Part shown: piece after piece, positions 55,335 through 64,000 of the stretch
Numbering within the stretch: the first letter of the stretch is position 1
How the letters are laid out: each line of letters begins with the position of its first letter
Origin: Wocania_A sp965224845
GTDB lineage: Bacteria > Bacteroidota > Bacteroidia > Flavobacteriales > Flavobacteriaceae
Assembly (NCBI GenBank): GCA_965224845.1
Contig: CBDDAJ010000026.1
Coordinates: 124,001-188,000, forward strand
Length of the DNA: 64,000 nucleotides
Direction of reading: 5' to 3'
Notes under the pieces: generated by a model
The model's database searches: none
The model's input: only the letters and a program-made list of their open reading frames with translations
What the model was told of the DNA's origin: nothing
Translations under genes and position numbers: made by a program

Positions 55335-56774
55335 ATGAAAAATAATTTTAACTTAAAAAACATCAAGAGAGGCTTTCTCTTAATGTTTACAGCTTTTGCT
55401 TTAATGACTAGCTGTCAAAAAGAATTTTTAGAAGAGCCAAAAAACACCAATGGGGTTACTGCTGATGTGGTTTTTTCTGATAGATCTGTTGTTGAGTCTT
55501 ATATTACAGGGATTTTAAGAAACTTTAGATCACAATATACAACGGTAGATACAGGGGGCTTATATGCTATGTATTTTGCTAGAACAGTAAAAGGGAATGA
55601 TATCATTCAATCTCCTAACTGGTATCGTTTTGATTACGGACATGAAAACAGAGAACCTAATTATAGACGTACCATTTTTAACTGGGATTATAACTACGAT
55701 AATGTAAACCAAGCAAATGTTCTTATTCAAGGGGTTGAAAACAGTACTTTAGATGATGCTTCTAAAAAAGAATTCATCGCAGTTGGAAAAACGTTAAGAG
55801 CATTTCATTATTTCCAATTAGCATTAGAGTTTGCACCTAACCTTCTTACAGATCCTTCTGCTTCAAGGTTGCCAATTTATACTGAGCCGGCTACTGGAGC
55901 TTCAGAAGGTAATCCAACGAGTGCTACCAGTGAGGTATATGCTTTAATAATATCTGATTTAAAAGCTGCCATTGCAGATTTACCAGACACTCGTTTAGGA
56001 AAGAGTTATATTAACAAAGCGGTTGCTCAAGGAATTTTATCTCGTGTGCTTTTAGTAACTCAAGATGATTGGGCTTTAGCGTCTAGTTCTGCTAGAGCTG
56101 CTTATGGAGGAAATGCTGCATCTGCTGTAGTTTCATCAAACTGGGGAGCTGGATTTACAGACTTAGGTGATCAGGAATGGTTATGGGGGATGTATCAAGA
56201 TGCCAACGAAACCAATTTCTTTTATGCGGCACCACACGTAATGACAGATCACTTAACCTTATCTTATCAAGCAACTTATGTTAATAAGAGTTTTACAGAA
56301 GAGTTTGCTGATTCAGATGTTAGAAAACTGTTTTTTGATATCTATGGTTCGTCTACACCATATAGAGAATTTATTACAACTAAGTTTGCTTTTACCTTTG
56401 AAACAGATTTACCAATTATGAGAAAATCTGAGATGGTATTAGTTGATGCCGAAGCTCAAGCGAGAATGGGTAACGATGGACCTGCTCAAGATTTATTATT
56501 TGCTTTACAATCTGCAAGAGATGCTAGTGCTGTAAAATCTACAAGTACCGGAGCAGCTTTAGTAGACGAAATTTTACTTGAAAGACGTAAAGAGTTATAT
56601 GGTGAGTTTGGTGTAGAATGGTTTGATGCTAAAAGAACACGTAGTGCTATTGTAAGAGACCCAGAGCATAGAGTTGTACTTACAGTACCAGCTGATAGCG
56701 AATTATTTTACTTGAAAATTCCTGAAAAAGAAATTGATGCTAATCCTAATATTGATGAGTCTATCAATAACTAA
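55335..56774 (+). CDS. SusD/RagB-family substrate-binding lipoprotein
   Basis: 479 residues. Lipobox ALMTSC (Cys27). TPR-like helical fold: YDNVNQANVLIQGVENSTLD, AVGKTLRAFHYFQLALEFAP, SYINKAVAQGILSRVLLVTQ, and C-terminal SEMVLVDAEAQARMG and LLERRKELYGEFGVEWFDAK, the hallmark end of SusD proteins. Surface lipoprotein that caps SusC. Its stop is followed by a strong terminator, so susC and susD form a two-gene operon. Confidence 0.94.
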   Translation: MKNNFNLKNIKRGFLLMFTAFALMTSCQKEFLEEPKNTNGVTADVVFSDRSVVESYITGILRNFRSQYTTVDTGGLYAMYFARTVKGNDIIQSPNWYRFDYGHENREPNYRRTIFNWDYNYDNVNQANVLIQGVENSTLDDASKKEFIAVGKTLRAFHYFQLALEFAPNLLTDPSASRLPIYTEPATGASEGNPTSATSEVYALIISDLKAAIADLPDTRLGKSYINKAVAQGILSRVLLVTQDDWALASSSARAAYGGNAASAVVSSNWGAGFTDLGDQEWLWGMYQDANETNFFYAAPHVMTDHLTLSYQATYVNKSFTEEFADSDVRKLFFDIYGSSTPYREFITTKFAFTFETDLPIMRKSEMVLVDAEAQARMGNDGPAQDLLFALQSARDASAVKSTSTGAALVDEILLERRKELYGEFGVEWFDAKRTRSAIVRDPEHRVVLTVPADSELFYLKIPEKEIDANPNIDESINN

Positions 56775-56805
56775 GGACTAGTCTTAATTTTATAAAATTA
56801 TATGG

Positions 56806-56848
56806 TATGGAGTAGTTTTTAAGCATTAAAAACTACTCCATATTTTTT
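56806..56848 (+). terminator. Terminator after susCD
   Basis: TATGGAGTAGTTTTTAA and TTAAAAACTACTCCATA form a perfect 17-bp stem with loop GCA and a T-run. Confidence 0.92.
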
Positions 56849-56920
56849 ATAGATTAATAATTAACTAATTTTTTACCAACCATTAAAAATTATTTTATTA
56901 ATGAATTATATAAATAAGAA

Positions 56921-58858
56921 ATGAAAAGAAAACTACTTTTTTGTTTATCAGTATTATTAGGACTTGTTGTAACTGCACAAACAGAAGCTGAAAGAAAGAA
57001 AATTACTGAAACCTATAATATGGAAAATATAAATAGGCTTAAAGCTGAATTGTATAACAACCATCTAGAACGTGAAGCAAGAATTGCGAGCTATTTGAAT
57101 GCGAACAAAGGGCTAAGCCGAAAGTATAAGTATAAGGGTAAAGTTTATGATATTTATGATATTGTTGATGGTAAGCCAATTCATCGAACTACACATAATG
57201 CTAATAGTGCAACGGCGACTAAAACTGATAGGTTGCACACTGGAGGTAGTTTAGGTTTAAATCTGAATGGAGAAAATATGATTATAGGGGTTTGGGATGA
57301 AGAGAGCGCTCGAGGCACTCACAATGAATTTAAAGACGACCAGATAGTACCTCAATCCAGAGTAGTTTACCCAGAATCACCAACAAATACACCAGGACCT
57401 CTTAGTGACCACGCCACACATGTTGCTGGTACCTTAGTAGCAAAGGGTGCCGACCCTGATGCGAAGGGGATGGCTCCTAAGGCTAATCTGAGATCATTTG
57501 ATTGGTTATTAGATCAAAATGAAGCAATTAGTGAAGCCGCAAATGGGTTGTTAATTTCAAATCACTCTTACGGAATTCCATTAACCGATGCGCTTGCAGC
57601 AACTGGAGGTTCTGCTAATGTAGGAGCTTATTTGTCGAATGCAAACGCTTGGGATGTTATCGCGTATAATGCACCATATTATTTAGCAGTTAACTCTGCG
57701 GGTAATTCTGGACTTGATACATACACAGGAGGTTTAGGTACTGGTTACGATAAATTAACAGGTAATAAAACAGCTAAAAATAATTTGGTAGTTGCAAATG
57801 CAAACCCATTTTTTAATGCAACGACTGGAGAAATAACAGTTTTAGCAATAAATTCTGGTAGCAGCCAGGGACCTACAGATGACTTTAGAATTAAGCCCGA
57901 TATTGCGGGAGATGGTACTAATCTATATTCTTGTTTGTCTGGATCTGACTCAGAGTACTCAACTTTTTCAGGTACTTCAATGGCATCACCTAATGTGGCT
58001 GGTACGTGTTTATTGCTTCAGCAATACTACAATCAGCTTAATTCGAATTATATGAGAGCCGCTACCCTAAAAGGTTTGGTATGCCATACAGCAATTGATG
58101 GCGGAAACAAAGTAGGACCAGATCCTGTATTTGGTTGGGGCTTACTTAATGCTGAAGCTGCAGCTAATGCGATTAAAGATGATAATGACGGAACGGCTAG
58201 AATAAATGAGCTAACTTTAAATAATAGTGCGACATACACATACCAGTTCTCTTCAGCAGGAACAGGACCAATTAGTGCTACCATTTGTTGGACAGACCCG
58301 GCGGGAGCAACATCATCAAGCCCGGGGAATGTTTTGTCACCTAGATTAGTTAATGATTTAGATTTAAGGATAGAAGATTCAAATTCTACAACGTTTACTC
58401 CATGGAAATTAGATAATACTAATGTTGCCGCAGCAGCCATTAAAGGCGATAACAATGTAGATAATATTGAAAGAATTGATATTACTACTTCTGTTGCCGG
58501 AAATTATACGTTAACAGTAACACATAAAGGAATGTTAACCAATGGCTCTCAAGCTTTTTCTCTAATTTTAACAGGAGCTAATTTAACATTAGGAGTATCA
58601 GATAAATTAATATCTAATGTAACGGTTTGGCCTAACCCAGCAAATGATAAGTTAAATTTAAACTTTGATTCTAAAAGTGAAAAATCGACAGTTCGTTTGC
58701 ATGATATACAAGGGCGGGAGGTATATAAGAAAAGCTTAAAAAGAGCCTCGTCCAAAATCAATCATTCAATTGATACTAAAGCATTTCATTCAGGAGTATA
58801 TTTTTTAAATATTCAAAACGGAAATGCAATTTTTAACAAGAAAATTATTATCGAATAA
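56921..58858 (+). CDS. S8 (subtilisin-like) peptidase exported by T9SS
   Basis: 645 residues. Signal peptide (MKRKLLFCLSVLLGLVVTAQ). The catalytic triad is Asp126 (IGVWDEESA), His164 (SDHATHVAGTL) and Ser353 (FSGTSMASPNVAGT), with oxyanion Asn in VNSAGNSG. A P-domain-like beta region follows (TISATICWTDPAGATSSSPG-type, about 460-555). The end is a T9SS type A sorting domain (VWPNPANDKLNLNFDSKSEK, HDIQGREVYKK, GVYFLNIQNGNAIFNKKIII). Secreted protease; PorU at 29470 would process it. It may feed peptides to the neighbouring SusC/SusD. Confidence 0.93.
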   Translation: MKRKLLFCLSVLLGLVVTAQTEAERKKITETYNMENINRLKAELYNNHLEREARIASYLNANKGLSRKYKYKGKVYDIYDIVDGKPIHRTTHNANSATATKTDRLHTGGSLGLNLNGENMIIGVWDEESARGTHNEFKDDQIVPQSRVVYPESPTNTPGPLSDHATHVAGTLVAKGADPDAKGMAPKANLRSFDWLLDQNEAISEAANGLLISNHSYGIPLTDALAATGGSANVGAYLSNANAWDVIAYNAPYYLAVNSAGNSGLDTYTGGLGTGYDKLTGNKTAKNNLVVANANPFFNATTGEITVLAINSGSSQGPTDDFRIKPDIAGDGTNLYSCLSGSDSEYSTFSGTSMASPNVAGTCLLLQQYYNQLNSNYMRAATLKGLVCHTAIDGGNKVGPDPVFGWGLLNAEAAANAIKDDNDGTARINELTLNNSATYTYQFSSAGTGPISATICWTDPAGATSSSPGNVLSPRLVNDLDLRIEDSNSTTFTPWKLDNTNVAAAAIKGDNNVDNIERIDITTSVAGNYTLTVTHKGMLTNGSQAFSLILTGANLTLGVSDKLISNVTVWPNPANDKLNLNFDSKSEKSTVRLHDIQGREVYKKSLKRASSKINHSIDTKAFHSGVYFLNIQNGNAIFNKKIIIE

Positions 58859-58930
58859 AATTTACAACTAAAAACAGTGCAATACTGCATATATAAACGA
58901 TTCTAAATATGATATTTATAAAATAAATAT

Positions 58931-58938
58931 TATATTTG
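58931..58938 (+). promoter_or_regulatory. Candidate -7 promoter box with shared leader motif
   Basis: TATATTTG, exact -7 consensus, 37 bp before the ATG of the 58976 gene. It is followed two bases later by TTGACTAACTCAA (58941-58953), also present before susC. Confidence 0.5.
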
Positions 58939-58975
58939 ACTTGACTAACTCAATAAATAATTAAAAAATTACATT

Positions 58976-59704
58976 ATGAAAAAAATTAACTTATTCTTTC
59001 TGTTTGTTTCTCTAATTGCTTTTGTTAGCTGTGAGAAAAATGAAGATGTTATTGCCATTTCTAATATTGATTATGTTTCTTTTGAAACAGGATTTAATAT
59101 TGGTGTTGACCCAACAGGATCGGCATCACAAGAAGTGAGAATATTTACATCTCAAGTTGCCAGTGCAGATAGAACATTTACAATCGGTGTTGTTGCAGAT
59201 CAAACATCTGCAAGTGCTTCTACTTATACAGTGCCTACATCTGTAACGGTACCTGCTAATGGTAATGTTGGTACGTTTAACATCGATGTTGATGGAGCAA
59301 GTATTGATCCTAATGGAGATACATTAACTTTAGAATTCTCGGATTCAGAAGGTTTATTTATAGGCGACCCTATTACCTTAAATCTGGAACAGGTTTGTCC
59401 TAATCCTGAAACTTTTTTAGATATTACTTTTGATTCGTATTCTTCAGAAACATCATGGGATATTAAAGATTCGTCAGGAACAGTATTGTTTTCAGCAGCT
59501 TATGCTAGTGGACAAACTGATGCTTCTCATAAATTCTGCTTACCAAACGGAACTTATACATTTACTATTTATGATGTGTATTCTGATGGTATTTGCTGTA
59601 CTTATGGGAATGGCTCTTATACGCTTACAAATAACGGAAACGTTATAAAAACTGGAGGCAGTTTTGGAGCGTCTGAAACGACAGAGTTTACTTTAAGTAA
59701 CTAA
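58976..59704 (+). CDS. Lipoprotein with Calx-beta-like and DGICCxYG domains
   Basis: 242 residues. Lipobox AFVSC (Cys20). The N-terminal half resembles DUF1735/Calx-beta-like strands (RTFTIGVVADQTSASASTYT, VTVPANGNVGTFNIDVDGAS). The C-terminal half contains the YDVYSDGICCTYGNGSYTLT motif, seen in many secreted flavobacterial metalloproteases and surface proteins. Probably a surface-exposed binding protein. It follows the subtilase and shares a leader motif with susC. Confidence 0.75.
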   Translation: MKKINLFFLFVSLIAFVSCEKNEDVIAISNIDYVSFETGFNIGVDPTGSASQEVRIFTSQVASADRTFTIGVVADQTSASASTYTVPTSVTVPANGNVGTFNIDVDGASIDPNGDTLTLEFSDSEGLFIGDPITLNLEQVCPNPETFLDITFDSYSSETSWDIKDSSGTVLFSAAYASGQTDASHKFCLPNGTYTFTIYDVYSDGICCTYGNGSYTLTNNGNVIKTGGSFGASETTEFTLSN

Positions 59705-59729
59705 TAAATAAACGGTTTTTATAATAAAG

Positions 59730-59766
59730 AAAGTTCAGCAATATCTATTGTTGAACTTTTTTGTTT
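59730..59766 (+). terminator. Terminator after 58976 lipoprotein gene
   Basis: AAGTTCAGCAATA and TATTGTTGAACTT pair with one G-U wobble and are followed by a T-run. Confidence 0.85.
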
Positions 59767-59812
59767 GTAACGGTATTTTGCAATACTGTTTAACTTAATA
59801 CTTTAAACTGCT

Positions 59813-61441
59813 ATGAAAAAGTATTATATCCTTTCTGTTTTTGTTTTAATTATTACCAATTTATACGCTCAAAATACGGTTGGTATAATTAATAATTCAG
59901 CTGAAGCATATAACGGCTATACACTATTTACAAGCCATAAGTCAACATATTTAATTAATAATTGCGGAGAAATAATCAACAAATGGACCAGCAATTATAT
60001 AGATGGGAAATCTGTGTACCTTCTAGAAGATGGTAGTATTCTAAGAGCAGGAGTTATTGAAAACCCCGATATATCAATTCCTGGTATAGGCGGAATTATT
60101 GAAAAAATAGATTGGGATAATAATGTAGTATGGAGCTATACTTATTCTTCAGCAAGCGTAACTCAGCATCACGATATTTATCCCTTGCCCAATGGGAACA
60201 TTTTGATATTGGCACTAACTAAAAAAACAGCTGCAGAAGCTATACAGGCAGGACGAAACCCGGCACTGTTAGATGATGCAGATTTGTATAATGAGCAAAT
60301 TATTGAAGTTGCACCAGATTTAATAAATGGAGGAGGAAGCATTGTATGGGAATGGAATATTTGGGATCACTTAATTCAAGATTTTGATAATACCAAAGAT
60401 AATTTTGGTGTGGTTTCTAATAACCAACAACTACTAGATATTAATTATTTAGGAACATCAGATAAAAAAGCCAATTGGTTGCATTGTAATTCAATTCAGT
60501 ATAATGAAGACTTGGATGAAATTATAATTAGTGCACGGCAAATGAATGAAATATATATTATAGATCATTCAACTACAACATTAGAAGCGTCTTTACACTC
60601 TGGAGGAAATAGAAATAAAGGCGGAGATATCCTTTATAGATGGGGAAATCCATTTGCATATGGAAAAGGCTTAGAATCCGATCAAAAGCTATTTGGTCAG
60701 CACACACCACATTGGATTCCGAGTACTTACAGCGATGGAGGTAAAATTTTATTATTCAACAATGGTTTTGGGAGGTCTACTGAGTATTCTACAGTAGAAA
60801 TACTAAGTCCAGAAAAGGATATGAGTGGCAACTATATTTATACTGGAGCGCCTTATGGCCCAACTGTTTTAGATTGGTCCTATCAGGATTCAACTACTCT
60901 TACTGATTTTTTCTCTAGAATTATGTCTAGTGCTCAAAGACTCCCTAATGGAAACACTTTGATTTGCGATTCAGATTCTGGTTATTTATTTGAAATCGAT
61001 AATCTTAAAAATAAAGTTTGGGAATATATAAACCCCCAAAGAAATAATGGAGAAGTATTAGCACAAGGAGATACGCCACTAGGTAATTTAACCTTTAGAG
61101 CTTTTAAATACAATCCTAGTTATCCTGCATTTTCAGGGAGAGATTTAACCCCACAAGGAACAATAGAAACAGGTGCCAGTTTACAGACCTGTTCAATTTT
61201 AAATACTAAAGATGTTGAAATTGCTGATCTTAAAATATTTCCTAACCCAGTAAAGAATATTTTAAATATCAAATCCAAGCATAACATAGATAGCATTGAA
61301 TTATATAATACCCTAGGTAAAAAGGTGCAAAGCAACTACAATTCTAATGAAATGGATATTAGCTATTTGTCTAAAGGAGTTTATTTTATGAAAATTAATT
61401 TTGAAGACAAATCAGTAAGTAAAAAAATAGTTAAACAATAA
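59813..61441 (+). CDS. Arylsulfotransferase-like protein with T9SS sorting domain
   Basis: 542 residues. Signal peptide (ending NLYAQN), then a beta-propeller of the arylsulfotransferase (ASST) type: YLINNCGEIINKWTSNYIDG, QHHDIYPLPNGNILILALTK, VWEWNIWDHLIQDFD, NWLHCNSIQYNEDLDEIIIS, FGQHTPHWIP and SAQRLPNGNTLICDSDSGYL. The conserved His residues fit a PAPS-independent sulfotransferase, though some ASST-like propellers are not proven enzymes. A T9SS domain ends it (IFPNPVKNILNIKSKHNIDS, SKGVYFMKINFEDKSVSKKI). Exported to the cell surface or medium. Confidence 0.88.
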   Translation: MKKYYILSVFVLIITNLYAQNTVGIINNSAEAYNGYTLFTSHKSTYLINNCGEIINKWTSNYIDGKSVYLLEDGSILRAGVIENPDISIPGIGGIIEKIDWDNNVVWSYTYSSASVTQHHDIYPLPNGNILILALTKKTAAEAIQAGRNPALLDDADLYNEQIIEVAPDLINGGGSIVWEWNIWDHLIQDFDNTKDNFGVVSNNQQLLDINYLGTSDKKANWLHCNSIQYNEDLDEIIISARQMNEIYIIDHSTTTLEASLHSGGNRNKGGDILYRWGNPFAYGKGLESDQKLFGQHTPHWIPSTYSDGGKILLFNNGFGRSTEYSTVEILSPEKDMSGNYIYTGAPYGPTVLDWSYQDSTTLTDFFSRIMSSAQRLPNGNTLICDSDSGYLFEIDNLKNKVWEYINPQRNNGEVLAQGDTPLGNLTFRAFKYNPSYPAFSGRDLTPQGTIETGASLQTCSILNTKDVEIADLKIFPNPVKNILNIKSKHNIDSIELYNTLGKKVQSNYNSNEMDISYLSKGVYFMKINFEDKSVSKKIVKQ

Positions 61442-61493
61442 CTTATTCAAAAACCAGGCTATTAGTATTTAGTATATTTATCAGGTTTATGGC

Positions 61494-61534
61494 AATAAAG
61501 AAAGCCGGCAAATTTTGCCGGCTTTCTTTATTTA
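61494..61534 (+). terminator. Terminator after arylsulfotransferase-like gene
   Basis: AATAAAGAAAGCCGGCAAA and TTTGCCGGCTTTCTTTATT form a perfect 19-bp stem with a one-base spacer. Confidence 0.92.
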
Positions 61535-61566
61535 AAATATTTACTTAAAATTAGCGTTCAAATAAT

Positions 61567-61574
61567 TACTTTTG
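61567..61574 (+). promoter_or_regulatory. Candidate -7 promoter box of putative porin
   Basis: TACTTTTG, an exact TAnnTTTG match, 17 bp before the ATG; no clear -33 TTG. Confidence 0.4.
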
Positions 61575-61591
61575 CTTTGGAAAGTTAAGTT

Positions 61592-63565
61592 ATGATAAGA
61601 TTAATTTCAGTATTTTTTTTGATGTTTTTGTTTAGTAATGCCAGTGCACAAACAAAACCTAAACTATCAAAAGAACAAATGGAGCGTTTAAGAAAGCAAG
61701 ACTCTCTTAACCCGGATTTAAATAATAAAGGCGCTAAGCAAGAAAAAGCTAAAATATCAGATTACTTAATTATCTCCCATAAAAATGATACCACATTTGT
61801 AGATACAACCTTAACCATACAAAAGGAATATAAATTTAATTACCTACGACGAGACAATTTTGGTTTAATCCCTTTTTCAAACTTAGGGCAAACGTACAAT
61901 AGCTTAACGTATAATTTTGAAGAGACTAGCTTAATGCCCGGTTTTGGAGCTCGGGCAAGGCATTTCAATTATATGGAGATTGAAGATATTAATTACTACC
62001 GTGTGCCAACACCATTAACAGAACTATTTTATAAGTCTGCTTTTGAACAAGGACAACTTGCCGATTCTTTCTTTACAGTAAATACATCACCACAATTAAA
62101 TTTCTCAATAGCATACAAAGGGCTTCGATCTTTAGGCAAATACCAACACCTGTTAACGAGTACAGGGAATTTTCGTTTTACAACAAATTATCAAACTAAA
62201 AACAACCGTTATTTTGCCAGAGCACATATCGTAATGCAAGATTTGTTGAATCAAGAAAATGGTGGGCTAAGGGATGATATGATAGAGAATTTTGAAAATG
62301 GCGTTGAAGAGTTTTTAGACCGTTCAATTTTAGAAGTTAACTTCGAAAATGCCGAAAACATATTAAGAGGAAAACGTTTTCACTTAGAGCATAATTATAA
62401 TATTATCAGGAAGAAAGATTCTCTTTCAAAAAATAAATTAAGTATAGGCCATATAATATCTTTAAAAGATAAATCTTATCAATACGATCAAACAAGTGTT
62501 AGCACAAGTTATTTTGGTAGTGCCTTTGCAAGTTCAAATCAAAGAGACCGTGTAACACTTGAAAACTTTTATAATCAACTTCAGCTAAATTATAGTAATA
62601 ATATTATTGGTGACCTGCAATTTAATGTAAGTAGCAATAATTATAATTATGGTTACAATAAGGTGGTGGTGTTAAATGGCAATACTATAACAAATAGATT
62701 AAAAGGCGATGTCTTTTCTGCCGGAGGAAAATACCGTAAGCAATTTAAAAAGTTTGAATTATTTGGCGAGTTAGGAATAAATATTTCTGGCGACTTCGAT
62801 GGAAACTTTATAAAAGCGCATGCCACATTCAAGCTAAATAACGACTTATCTGCAACAGCATCAATAAATCATAGCTCCAAAGCTCCAAACTATAACACAT
62901 TACTATATCAAAGTAACTACACAAACTATAATTGGAGAAACAATTTTAATAATACCGAAACACAACAGTTAGCATTTCAGTTAAAGTCACAAAAAATAGC
63001 CAATATCTCGGTCGATTATTCAACAATAAACGACTACACCTATTTTAAAAGAGATGCCACAGGAATTCCAGATGGCGAATTTATTCCAATCAAGCCATTT
63101 CAAAATACCAAAACAATAAGCTATTTAAGAGTTAAATTAGATAAAGAAATAAAAGTTGGCAAATTTGCACTGCACAACACCGTATTATACCAAAACGTAC
63201 AGGACGATAATAATATATTAAATGTGCCGCAGCTTACTACCCGTAATACATTGTATTACTCCAGTCATGTATTTAAAAAAGCGATGTACTTACAAACAGG
63301 CGTAATATTTAATTACTTTACAAAGTATAATATGAATAGTTACGATCCGCTATTGGCAGAATTCTATGTACAGACCAATAAAGAATATGGCGGATATCCA
63401 CGATTAGACTTTTTTGTAAATGCAAAAATCCGCCAAACAAGAATTTATTTAAAAGCCGAACATTTCAATTCAGCATTTACAGGATACAATTATTTCGCAG
63501 CACCAAACAATCCCTATCGAGATTTTACTGTGCGTTTCGGTCTGGTTTGGAATTTCTTCTTATAA
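61592..63565 (+). CDS. Putative outer-membrane porin
   Basis: 657 residues. Signal peptide (MIRLISVFFLMFLFSNASAQ), then a periplasmic/plug-like segment (KYNFNYL..., NFGLIPFSNLGQTYNSLTYN) and a long region of alternating beta strands rich in aromatic and Asn residues. It ends DFTVRFGLVWNFFL with a terminal aromatic motif typical of outer-membrane proteins. This matches the 'putative porin' family of Bacteroidota. Its own strong terminator and promoter isolate it from the arylsulfotransferase gene. The 435 bp after it (63566-64000) hold no convincing gene; only short hairpins and an A-rich run at the very end are seen. Confidence 0.85.
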   Translation: MIRLISVFFLMFLFSNASAQTKPKLSKEQMERLRKQDSLNPDLNNKGAKQEKAKISDYLIISHKNDTTFVDTTLTIQKEYKFNYLRRDNFGLIPFSNLGQTYNSLTYNFEETSLMPGFGARARHFNYMEIEDINYYRVPTPLTELFYKSAFEQGQLADSFFTVNTSPQLNFSIAYKGLRSLGKYQHLLTSTGNFRFTTNYQTKNNRYFARAHIVMQDLLNQENGGLRDDMIENFENGVEEFLDRSILEVNFENAENILRGKRFHLEHNYNIIRKKDSLSKNKLSIGHIISLKDKSYQYDQTSVSTSYFGSAFASSNQRDRVTLENFYNQLQLNYSNNIIGDLQFNVSSNNYNYGYNKVVVLNGNTITNRLKGDVFSAGGKYRKQFKKFELFGELGINISGDFDGNFIKAHATFKLNNDLSATASINHSSKAPNYNTLLYQSNYTNYNWRNNFNNTETQQLAFQLKSQKIANISVDYSTINDYTYFKRDATGIPDGEFIPIKPFQNTKTISYLRVKLDKEIKVGKFALHNTVLYQNVQDDNNILNVPQLTTRNTLYYSSHVFKKAMYLQTGVIFNYFTKYNMNSYDPLLAEFYVQTNKEYGGYPRLDFFVNAKIRQTRIYLKAEHFNSAFTGYNYFAAPNNPYRDFTVRFGLVWNFFL

Positions 63566-64000
63566 AATAATTATGATGGTTCCCACCTATGGATATGTGG
63601 GGCTACCGATTATATTTTTCTTGTGCTCAACTTGTTTTAGTATCGTATCAGTTTTTTTTATATAATTTATTGTGTATTTAAACACAAAGATATGGTTAGG
63701 CAGAAAAAAGGATGTTATTTCTATCCCAAACGCGTTGCATATTAGTTATGTTATAATTAATGGTAAATGCATGTTAAGTAAGAGTAAGCAATTAAAAAGA
63801 GGAGGGGTTACCAGGGTATTATATTTTGTATTAGGGTTAAGAAGTGTTATAGATAGTTTTAAGAAGGACATGGCAGGGAGGAATAAAAGTATTATTGTTT
63901 AAAATTGTAGGGGAGAGGTTTTAAATTTTTGTTATGTAAAGTCTTGATAAGTATGTAGTTAAAAGGCATAAAAAAAATAGTTAAAAAAAAGATTAAAAAA

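Noticed and set aside
63672..63902. 76-codon open frame after the putative porin
   Set aside because: Composition is not protein-like, there is no promoter or family resemblance, and it lies in AT-rich non-coding DNA.
63900..64000. A-rich run at the window end as the leader of an rRNA operon
   Set aside because: Such runs can precede strong promoters, but no rRNA sequence is visible before the window ends.

Overview
The window is chromosomal DNA from a marine-type member of the Flavobacteriaceae (Bacteroidota). The evidence is AT-rich DNA, the absence of Shine-Dalgarno sites, TAnnTTTG-type promoter boxes, a gliding and type IX secretion (T9SS) gene block (gldJ, porU, porV), T9SS C-terminal sorting domains on secreted proteins, and a SusC/SusD pair. 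I cannot name the genus from sequence alone.

Layout. 1-4274: 3' part of an outer-membrane TonB-type receptor, a DUF1961-like lipoprotein and a LytS/LytTR two-component pair. 4487-7260: a membrane protein, then a NarL-type histidine kinase/response regulator operon ending in a small membrane protein. 7285-13765: an AT-rich accessory island. It holds a small helical protein, an XRE regulator with operator-like dyads, a possible PD-(D/E)xK-like nuclease, and a two-gene operon of a KAP P-loop NTPase plus a helical protein of unknown family. The genes are separated by two kinds of long structured repeat, and a 104-bp direct repeat with a period of 4443 bp brackets the KAP operon. 13812-23711: housekeeping genes (acyl-CoA dehydrogenase, AnmK, amino-acid dehydrogenase, NhaD, ExbB, ExbD, TonB, FolC, DUF6263). 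NhaD and ExbB are broken by many one-base insertions, which looks more like poor sequence than real gene decay. 23819-25956: tRNA-Val, a small divergent regulator module and a PAS-LuxR regulator.

26132-37917: murF, gldJ, porU, porV, cdd, pdhA and pdhC, a conserved flavobacterial neighbourhood combining wall synthesis, gliding/T9SS and pyruvate dehydrogenase. 38120-42750: a TPR histidine kinase and LuxR regulator followed by a secreted ELWxxDGT-repeat protein and a cadherin-like lipoprotein; the kinase gene and the secreted-protein gene share a 16-bp dyad in their leaders. 42936-51886: M28 peptidase, SDR, HAD phosphatase, NTF2-like protein, nucleoid-associated protein, OmpA-family protein, a large lipoprotein and RNase HII. 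52170-63565: SusC/SusD, a T9SS-exported subtilase, a lipoprotein, a T9SS-exported arylsulfotransferase-like protein and a putative porin. No CRISPR array, insertion sequence, integrase or rRNA gene was seen.

The most interesting part is the island at 7.3-13.8 kb. The KAP NTPase operon is a candidate two-gene defence system. The palindromic elements that end each gene cassette keep their pairing between copies by a compensatory base change, which suggests that the structure itself matters.
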